Positions 1 through 5,485 of a DNA stretch of 10,499 nucleotides are shown one piece after another. A model generated the notes under the pieces. It saw nothing but the letters and a program-made list of their open reading frames with translations. It was not told the DNA's origin and made no database searches. Position numbers and translations under genes: made by a program. Position 1 is the first letter of the stretch. Each line of letters begins with the position of its first letter. This DNA is from Bacilli bacterium (GTDB lineage Bacteria; Bacillota_I; Bacilli_A; RFN20; CAG-826), in contig JAEDJP010000040.1 of the NCBI GenBank assembly GCA_016296285.1, positions 1 to 10,499 of the forward strand, given 5' to 3'.

Positions 1-1023
1 AAGGAAGAGAACGAAGTCATGACGGGGAAGGAATTCGCCTCCCTCCCGTTTCTCAAGCAGGCGGAACGCGTGGAGGAAGTTTCCGTCTTCGCTCGCGTGA
101 GCCCAAGCGACAAGGTCGACATCGTGAAAGCCCTTAAGGCCAATGGGCACGTCGTCGTGATGACGGGGGATGGGGTCAACGACGCCCCTGCCCTCAAAGC
201 CGCGGACATCGGCATCGCCATGGGCAAAAACGGGACGGACGTCGCCCGCCAAAGCGCGGACATGGTGCTCGCGGACGACAATTTCGCGACCATCGAGACC
301 GCCGTGCGGGAAGGAAGGACAATCTACGCGAACGTGCGCAAAAGCGTTCATTTCCTCCTCGCGAGCAACCTCGCGGAGATCTTGACGATGCTGTTGCTCG
401 TGCTCGTGGGCTTGCCCGCCCCGTTCCTTGCGATTCATTTGCTTTGGATCAACCTTCTCACGGATTCCCTCCCCTCGATCGCCTTGGGGATGGGGAAACC
501 GAGCGAAGCGGTGATGAAGGAAGCCCCACGGAAGAATAACGTCTCCTTGTTCGCGGATGGGGGGTGGAGAAGGATTCTCTTCGCTTCGAGTTTCCTCGCT
601 CTTTCGGCCCTTCTTTCCTATCTCATGGGCTTCTTTCTCAACGGCATCTTCGATTACGGGACGATCGCTTCCTTGCCCGCGAGCGATCCCGTTTTGATCC
701 AGGCACGCACCATGGCGTTCTCAAGCCTCGCCTTCGCCGAGCTCACGACGATGCTTTCGATGAACGGGGGAAAGGAAAGCTTGTTCTCGAGGAAACGGAA
801 GAAAAACGCCATGGTCCTCGTGTCCTTGTTGCTTGGGATTGCCCTCCAGCTCATCGTGATTGAAGTGCCTGCTCTTCGAGACTTGTTCTCCACGGCAAAC
901 CTGTCCCTTGGGGAATGGGGGATCGTCGCCCTCGTGGCGTTGTTGCCGCTCATCCTGCACGAAGGGAAAGTCCTGTTGAGGAAGATGAGGCGCTTTCATC
1001 GCGCCGCGGCGGAGGCGTCATAA
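1..1023 (+). CDS. P2-type cation (probably Ca2+) transporting ATPase, C-terminal part
   Basis: This is the 3' end of a P-type ATPase that pumps a cation, probably calcium, across the membrane using ATP. The frame is open from base 1, so the gene begins outside the window; the ATG at 19 is internal. Numbering from base 1 (340 residues), the P-domain hinge motif TGDGVNDAP lies at 55-63. Six C-terminal membrane segments follow. M5 carries ASNLAE (N123, E126), M6 carries WINLLTD (N151, T154, D155), and M8 carries AFAEL (E247). These positions match the SERCA ligands N768, E771, N796, T799, D800 and E908, which favours calcium over Na/K or H+. The actuator domain, the DKTGT phosphorylation motif and M1-M4 are missing, so specificity is inferred from M5, M6 and M8 only. 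The stop is TAA. The last 28 bases overlap the convergent permease gene. No terminator is visible after the stop. Confidence 0.93.
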   Translation, partial: KEENEVMTGKEFASLPFLKQAERVEEVSVFARVSPSDKVDIVKALKANGHVVVMTGDGVNDAPALKAADIGIAMGKNGTDVARQSADMVLADDNFATIETAVREGRTIYANVRKSVHFLLASNLAEILTMLLLVLVGLPAPFLAIHLLWINLLTDSLPSIALGMGKPSEAVMKEAPRKNNVSLFADGGWRRILFASSFLALSALLSYLMGFFLNGIFDYGTIASLPASDPVLIQARTMAFSSLAFAELTTMLSMNGGKESLFSRKRKKNAMVLVSLLLGIALQLIVIEVPALRDLFSTANLSLGEWGIVALVALLPLILHEGKVLLRKMRRFHRAAAEAS

Positions 1024-2174
1024 TCATGGCTTGCTTTGAGGGTTTCAAAACCCAGGAGAACGAGGATGGGCAAGGCGAGGATCGCGTATTGCCATCCCGG
1101 GAAATAGAAAGAGAAGCCGGCGAGCTGTTTAAAGACGGCCATGAACACGTGATAGAGGACGAGAACCCCGGCGTCCGCAAGGAAGAACGGCAGGACCTTG
1201 AGGCGCAATTGACCGAGGACGTATGTCGATTTTCGCATCCCTAGACTCTTTAAGGAGAACACCTCGTCGATCTCGCGATGGGCCCGGATCAGTTCCTTGC
1301 CGATTTCGGAAAGGAGAAGGGCGAGAGAAAGCGAAACGCAAAGCAGGAACACGATTTTCATGATCGCGGAATAAACCGAGAAGAAGCGGAGGTATTCTCG
1401 GGCGGGATGGATAAAAAGTTCCACGCTTGTTTCCAAGATTCCCGGAGTGTACCCACTGATGGCGCCGAGGTAATTGAGGTCGGAATCGGTCAAAGGAGAA
1501 GAGAAAAAGAACGTGTAATAGATGGTGTTCTCAAGGTATTCATAGCCATCGGGAAGGGTATTCGGGGAAAGAACCCCGAGCGCATGGTGGGCGTTTCTGA
1601 CGGGGTCAAAGGGAATCGTCTCGGGCGAAGGAATGGGTTTTTTCTCTTCTGCTTTCGGCGGGTTTTCAAGCTGGAGGAGGCTTCCGAAATAGACGTTGTT
1701 CATCGCGTCGTTGATTGAGGTTCCGGGTTCGAGGAAGAACAAGAGGTTTCCGTCTTGGGGAATCGTTTGGTTCTCATAAAGGGACGCGTTGCCAAGTCGG
1801 TTGAGGTCATACCCTGGCTCGCCGATGAGGACCGAATTGTCAGGACTGTCCCAAACAATCGTATCGAGGAGATAGAGAATCTCGACCCGATAGGCTTTCC
1901 TTGCGATGCGTTCCCAATTGCTCGGGCGATAGTTCTCCGCCTCCTCCTTGATGAGGTCGAATTCGCGGGGCTCCCCGATTTGGCCTTTTTCCCTTACGAG
2001 TGTCACGGAATCCGTCGGGATCGTCTCGTTTTGATGCTCATAAAACGGGCGGAAGAAGGAAAAACACGAGAATGCCAAAATCAAAAGACTGGAAAGGACG
2101 ATGCCAAGAACCCCAAAGGATTTCCCTTCTGTCTTTTTCCGCGAGAAGTACGGGATTCTCTTATTGCTTTTCAT
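996..2174 (-). CDS. FtsX/MacB-like ABC transporter permease (second half-permease of operon)
   Basis: This is a predicted 392-residue membrane subunit of an ABC transporter and the last gene of the four-gene operon. It has an N-terminal membrane helix at about 20-42 and an extracytoplasmic domain of about 225 residues. Three C-terminal helices follow at about 268-290, 324-347 and 360-380. This 1+3 topology with a large outer loop is that of the FtsX/MacB/LolC permease class. The segment at about 305-320 (EVFSLKSLGMRKSTYVLG) resembles the cytoplasmic coupling loop of that class. The reading frame extends upstream to 2240, but the ATG at 2174 is preferred. It follows a GAGGG site on the coding strand about 11 bases upstream, is followed by a basic N-terminus and a membrane helix, and overlaps the ATPase stop by 14 bases. 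The gene ends in TGA. Its 3' end overlaps the convergent P-type ATPase. The substrate is unknown; family assignment is by topology and loop pattern. Confidence 0.82.
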   Translation of the reverse strand: MKSNKRIPYFSRKKTEGKSFGVLGIVLSSLLILAFSCFSFFRPFYEHQNETIPTDSVTLVREKGQIGEPREFDLIKEEAENYRPSNWERIARKAYRVEILYLLDTIVWDSPDNSVLIGEPGYDLNRLGNASLYENQTIPQDGNLLFFLEPGTSINDAMNNVYFGSLLQLENPPKAEEKKPIPSPETIPFDPVRNAHHALGVLSPNTLPDGYEYLENTIYYTFFFSSPLTDSDLNYLGAISGYTPGILETSVELFIHPAREYLRFFSVYSAIMKIVFLLCVSLSLALLLSEIGKELIRAHREIDEVFSLKSLGMRKSTYVLGQLRLKVLPFFLADAGVLVLYHVFMAVFKQLAGFSFYFPGWQYAILALPILVLLGFETLKASHDYDASAAAR

Positions 2175-2823
2175 ACAAGGTGAATCCCTCGTTCTCCATG
2201 CGATAACCGACGTCGAACGAATCGAAGAGCTTCGCGTCATGGCAAGAGCAAAGGATGATTTTCTTCGTGGTCTTTGCTTCTTCCTTCAATAGAGTGATGA
2301 CCTTCTCACTCATCTCGGGGTCAAGGTGGCTCGTTGGTTCGTCCGCGATCAGGACGTCTCGAGGGAGGAGCAAAGCGCGCAGTAAGGCGACGCGCTGCTT
2401 TTCCCCGCTGGAGAGGGAATCGACGTCGGCTTCGTAAACCGGGCGAAGTTCCAGGGCATCAACGAGTCGGTTCAGTTTCTCGTGGTCCACTTCAATGTTT
2501 TGGAGTTGCAAAGGGAAAAGGATGTTCTCTTCGACATCGAGGGCGCTCAGAAGATTCGCTTCGGGGAAGACATAGGCGAAATGGGAAATGCGGAAATCCT
2601 CGATCTCTTTCTTTTTGCGGAGGGCGGAATACTCTTTTCCGTTTAGTTTCAACGAACCGGAGTCGCCCTTCAAAAGAAGGGATATGATGTTGAGGAAGGT
2701 GCTTTTGCCGCAGCCGGAAGGACCAAATAGGCCAACGACCGTCCCTTCGGGAAACGATAAATCCACGTCTTTCAGAATCACGTGTTTGCCGAAGGATTTG
2801 TTCAAGGAATGAATCTCAAGCAT
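2161..2823 (-). CDS. ABC transporter ATP-binding protein (MacB/LolD/bacteriocin-export type)
   Basis: This 220-residue cytoplasmic ATPase powers the two flanking permeases. Walker A is GPSGCGKST (34-42), the signature is LSSGEKQR (137-144), Walker B/D-loop is VLIADEPTSHLD (157-168), and the switch histidine is H195 in CSCHD. The length and the LSSGEKQR/DEPTSHLD pattern fit the MacB/LolD/lactococcin-972-exporter group. The Q-loop is unusual: where relatives have VFQ, this protein reads VFPEANLL, with proline codon CCC at residue 87. The frame extends upstream to 2964, but that stretch overlaps the permease gene. The ATG at 2823 begins the usual first beta-strand (MLEIHSLNKSFG) and overlaps the upstream stop by 8 bases (ATGCTTGA), a typical coupled junction. 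A purine-rich GGAAAGGA lies upstream. Its partners are almost certainly the adjacent permeases. Confidence 0.93.
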   Translation of the reverse strand: MLEIHSLNKSFGKHVILKDVDLSFPEGTVVGLFGPSGCGKSTFLNIISLLLKGDSGSLKLNGKEYSALRKKKEIEDFRISHFAYVFPEANLLSALDVEENILFPLQLQNIEVDHEKLNRLVDALELRPVYEADVDSLSSGEKQRVALLRALLLPRDVLIADEPTSHLDPEMSEKVITLLKEEAKTTKKIILCSCHDAKLFDSFDVGYRMENEGFTLYEKQ

Positions 2824-3880
2824 GCTTTTTCTTTTTCCTTTCCGCCCCGGGAGCATAGAAGGCCTTTTTCGATTCGGAATTGGATCGGATGGCCAAAAGG
2901 ATGACGACGTAAAGAACCTCGATCCCTTCTCCAAGAAGCAAGAGAAGAGGCAGGGATTCTGCAAGGGGAATCAAGAAGGGCAAGGCCAAAAGACTAATCA
3001 AAAATCCAGCGAAAGCCTCAAGAAGGCGTCGGGTCAAGATGATGGCGCGGCACTGGTGAAGTTTCGCCCCGGCGAGTCGGAGCGAAAGGATCTCATCCCT
3101 CATTTTCCGTTGCAAGGAAGAAAGGAACGAGAAAATCGCGAACAAATCCAGCAGGAAAGGAATCAAGAACAACACGAAGAAGCCGGTCGGTATGTTCGTG
3201 CGGCCTCGAATGTATTCTTCGTTCAATTGCTTTCCGGAAACATAGGAGGAAGGGAGCTCGCTTTCATGTCCTCGAACGATGGACCCGACCAAAGGCCCGA
3301 GGCTCTGGGGGATTGCCCCCGGCTCGATGAGAAGAATGGCCCCATACCACGAATACCCCATGTTTCGAATTTTTTCACGAAGGGGCTTGTTCGCTGCCAA
3401 ATCTAACGTGAGAGCAAGAGGATATTCCGTCCCCAATTCATCGACGGATGTTTTCGGGGCGTCACGGAAGCCCAAAGAAACGGAATATGGGCTAGAAGGA
3501 TACACAAAATCCTCGGGCGGTTCTAAGAAGCGAAGATAAAGACGGGAGGAAAGACAAATCCCGTACCCCTCTTTCACGCAGGGTTCCGTGGCATGAACCG
3601 TATAGACGATGCCGTTATTCTCTTCTCTGGAAGTAAAGTCCCAAGTGGCTCCTTGATCTTCGTAAGGAATATCCGCCCGATAAGCGGGGTTCCCAAATAC
3701 CGAATAAAAGAGCCCTTCTTGATATCCTGGGCTGAAATAATAAATCGTATTGACCGCGTTCAAGGTGAAACCAAAGACGAGTTGAAGAGAAAGAAACAAA
3801 AAAGCGAAAACGCCGACCGAGGCTGCGAAATTCGTCTTTTCTTTCTTGATGGATTTCCAAAAATAATCGCGGAGTTTCAT
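2816..3880 (-). CDS. FtsX/MacB-like ABC transporter permease (first half-permease of operon)
   Basis: This is a predicted 354-residue membrane protein with the same 1+3 topology as the other permease. One helix lies at about 18-42, followed by an extracytoplasmic domain of about 190 residues and helices at about 231-255, 284-306 and 309-331. A cytoplasmic loop (RDEILSLRLAGAKLHQCRAI, about 261-280) matches the coupling region of FtsX/MacB permeases. The outer domain holds two cysteines eight residues apart (C101, C109) that could form a disulfide. The C-terminus is a basic tail (ERKKKKHA). The start chosen is the ATG at 3880, whose first base is shared with the TAA stop of the secreted-protein gene (TAATG), so translation is probably coupled. 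A TTG three codons upstream is less likely. The sequence is clearly different from the other permease, so the complex would be a heterodimer. The substrate is unknown. Confidence 0.82.
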   Translation of the reverse strand: MKLRDYFWKSIKKEKTNFAASVGVFAFLFLSLQLVFGFTLNAVNTIYYFSPGYQEGLFYSVFGNPAYRADIPYEDQGATWDFTSREENNGIVYTVHATEPCVKEGYGICLSSRLYLRFLEPPEDFVYPSSPYSVSLGFRDAPKTSVDELGTEYPLALTLDLAANKPLREKIRNMGYSWYGAILLIEPGAIPQSLGPLVGSIVRGHESELPSSYVSGKQLNEEYIRGRTNIPTGFFVLFLIPFLLDLFAIFSFLSSLQRKMRDEILSLRLAGAKLHQCRAIILTRRLLEAFAGFLISLLALPFLIPLAESLPLLLLLGEGIEVLYVVILLAIRSNSESKKAFYAPGAERKKKKHA

Positions 3881-4665
3881 TATTTGCAATCGAGATATCT
3901 CTGAGGTCCGCCCTGTTCCCCCACCTTTTTGATCCCAATCGTGATAAAAATGGTTGAACGATCGACAATGGCGACAGTGTTTGAAGCGTTCACGAGCTCA
4001 GGGGTCCTCACGGGATAATCTCCCCACCACCAGCGATCGTACATGGTGAACGAATAATGAACGATTTTTGCATTCGCGATGAGACACGGCGTCGCAAGAT
4101 ATTGGCTAGGGACTTTGTTCAAAGCGAAGGAATAGGTCCTGGTGATGGTGGTTTCCGTTCCAAAAGACCAAGTGTAAGTGGCGCTCGTTGTCGATTGGTA
4201 AGTTCTTTCATACGTTGATTCAACTTGGGCAAAGTCGGGAAAGCCCAAAAGCCCCGCGAAACGATTTGAGGTAATGGAGGTCTCCTCTTTCTCGAAAGAG
4301 AAGGAGTATTGCGTGGACCAACCTGTCGTTAAGGAAAGCGTGTAGTCCGTAACCGCGGCCGGATTGATGAAAATTGGATCGTATGCGTAAACAAAGCCGC
4401 CACGCGTTTCGTTGTAATCCGCAATGGAAGTCACTTTCCATTTCATGTATTGGCTGATCCCAGCAGAACTTCTTCCACATTCCAAGATGTATTCGGTTCC
4501 GACTTGATAGGCACCACCCGTATCTGGGTCATAGCCGAAAGACGTTACCCTTTGCCCGTAAGGCGCGGTGAAATCGCTAGGATCCATTTGCTCGCCGTAA
4601 CCGGCAGAACATAGGAATGTCAAGGACACAATTGAGCCAAAAACGGCTATAATCTTGTTTTTCAT
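3880..4665 (-). CDS. secreted beta-rich protein of unknown function, first gene of the ABC operon
   Basis: I do not recognise this 261-residue protein with certainty. It starts with a Sec-type signal peptide: KNK, then a hydrophobic stretch at about 5-20, with likely cleavage near residue 24. C19 is preceded by TFL, which does not make a lipobox, so secretion rather than lipidation is predicted. The mature part is rich in Ser, Thr, Tyr and aromatic residues. Residues 108-182 alternate polar and aromatic/hydrophobic residues (for example TTSATYTWSFGTETTITRTY), interrupted at about 137-146 by a short hydrophobic segment (AGLLGFPDFA). This layout recalls aerolysin/ETX-MTX2 pore-forming hairpins, but the match is by eye only. 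A WWWG cluster lies at 212-215. The start has a strong AAGGGGGG site five bases upstream, and the stop overlaps the permease start. Being first in an operon with an exporter-type ABC complex suggests it is the transporter's cargo, target or ligand. Confidence 0.8.
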   Translation of the reverse strand: MKNKIIAVFGSIVSLTFLCSAGYGEQMDPSDFTAPYGQRVTSFGYDPDTGGAYQVGTEYILECGRSSAGISQYMKWKVTSIADYNETRGGFVYAYDPIFINPAAVTDYTLSLTTGWSTQYSFSFEKEETSITSNRFAGLLGFPDFAQVESTYERTYQSTTSATYTWSFGTETTITRTYSFALNKVPSQYLATPCLIANAKIVHYSFTMYDRWWWGDYPVRTPELVNASNTVAIVDRSTIFITIGIKKVGEQGGPQRYLDCK

Positions 4666-4670
4666 TTTTG

Positions 4671-4678
4671 CCCCCCTT
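4671..4678 (-). promoter_or_regulatory. ribosome binding site of the secreted-protein gene
   Basis: The coding-strand sequence AAGGGGGG lies five bases before the ATG at 4665 and fixes that start. It is a strong purine site but unlike the GGAGGG used by the lyase operon. This agrees with the different composition of the ABC operon. Confidence 0.6.
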
Positions 4679-4696
4679 ATTTCTTGGGCTAATACT

Positions 4697-4725
4697 ATTA
4701 TAGCGCGTTGACGTCAAAAACAAGA
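4697..4725 (-). promoter_or_regulatory. promoter of the four-gene ABC operon
   Basis: A perfect TATAAT -10 box lies at 4697-4702 on the minus strand, about 32 bases upstream of the ATG at 4665. This places transcription start near 4690. The -35 is weaker: TCTTGT (4720-4725) at a 17-base spacing or TTGTTT (4718-4723) at 15. The rest of the 95-base gap (4666-4760) shows no convincing terminator hairpin for the lyase operon upstream, so read-through from that operon into this one is possible. Confidence 0.6.
4708..4717. repeat. perfect 10-bp palindrome in promoter spacer (candidate operator)
   Basis: TTGACGTCAA reads the same on both strands. It sits six bases upstream of the TATAAT box, inside the -35/-10 spacer of the ABC operon promoter. 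A dimeric regulator bound here would block RNA polymerase, so it is a reasonable operator candidate. No regulator gene is visible in the window to pair with it, and a 10-bp palindrome can also arise by chance. Confidence 0.4.
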
Positions 4726-4760
4726 TGAAAGAGAAAGGAAAGTCGCGATGCCTTCACATT

Positions 4761-5483
4761 CTATTGGGGCAATTCGATAAGTGCGTTGACGACGCTATAT
4801 TGATAACGGAGAGTCGCTTCAAACGGCCCGTCTTGATAGGAAAGCGAAAGCTCGGTCAAGGTCCCGGAATCGCTCTTGAAAGTCGCGGTCACCCCGATGT
4901 CGCCTTGGAGGGAAGAAGGGCTGAAGCACGGGGCGAGGAATGCCTCTGCGCTTTGCAAGGGAACGGTCCCGGTCGCGACCGTGTCGTAACCCTTTTCTTG
5001 TTCGCTTATGTTTTCGATGAGGGAGAAGGGGAAACCAAGGCGGAAGGGCGACAAATCGTTCTCCTCGCTTTTGATCGCGTAGGCCCCGGATTCTTGGAGG
5101 GAATAGGTCTTCGTTGGGGTGCGGTAGGTCGTTTCCCTGGTCTCGACCTTATCGTCGTTCTCCTCAAGGGAGGCCGCGGACACCGCATAGAGGGTCGTTT
5201 GCTCGATGAGGATGTCGCGCCCGCTTTCGTCCACGCCATGATAGAACTGTTTCGTGAAGGTCCCGCTGCGCACGGTCTCCTTTTGGGGCGTGCGCAAGGC
5301 GTAATTCAGCTTCACGCGGTAGAAATCGGTCTCGGGATCAAACGCGGCGAAATAGGTTTCCCTTGGACTCGAGACCGAGGAATCCTCGGAAGTCGCCTCT
5401 TCTTGCGAGGAGGAAGCGATGGGCGCGTCGTTCCCGCAGGAAAGCAGGAAGAAAGAAAGAAGGAATATGCCAAGGCGTTTCAT
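4761..5483 (-). CDS. small lipoprotein, third gene of the pectate lyase operon
   Basis: This 240-residue predicted lipoprotein has an N-terminal signal MKRLGIFLLSFFLLSCG with lipobox LLSC, acylated on C16. A Ser/Glu linker (about 20-42) resembles that of the lyase lipoprotein two genes upstream. The rest is a single domain of alternating short beta-strands (for example ATFKSDSGTLTELSLSYQDG near the C-terminus). This could be a LolA/LppX-like half-barrel, but I cannot assign a family with confidence. The frame is open eight codons further upstream, into the preceding gene. The ATG at 5483 is chosen because it begins the signal peptide and has AAGGAGGG nine bases upstream. The gene starts two bases after the stop of the large secreted protein, so it is co-transcribed with it. 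It ends in TAG. It may bind released sugar or help surface assembly; that is speculation. Confidence 0.85.
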   Translation of the reverse strand: MKRLGIFLLSFFLLSCGNDAPIASSSQEEATSEDSSVSSPRETYFAAFDPETDFYRVKLNYALRTPQKETVRSGTFTKQFYHGVDESGRDILIEQTTLYAVSAASLEENDDKVETRETTYRTPTKTYSLQESGAYAIKSEENDLSPFRLGFPFSLIENISEQEKGYDTVATGTVPLQSAEAFLAPCFSPSSLQGDIGVTATFKSDSGTLTELSLSYQDGPFEATLRYQYSVVNALIELPQ

Positions 5484-5485
5484 CG

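Noticed and set aside
1040..1053. GGGTTT-CA-AAACCC inverted repeat just after the P-type ATPase stop
   Set aside because: The arms match perfectly, but the loop is only two bases, there is no T-tract, and it lies inside the permease coding region, so I do not call a terminator.
2824..2964. 47-codon N-terminal extension of the ABC ATPase
   Set aside because: It overlaps the upstream permease's C-terminal codons. The ATG at 2823 begins the conserved ATPase fold and makes a normal 8-base coupled overlap.
3880..4665. Lipoprotein reading of the secreted protein, using C19
   Set aside because: The residues before the cysteine are T-F-L, and Leu at -1 does not fit the lipobox, which needs Gly/Ala/Ser there.
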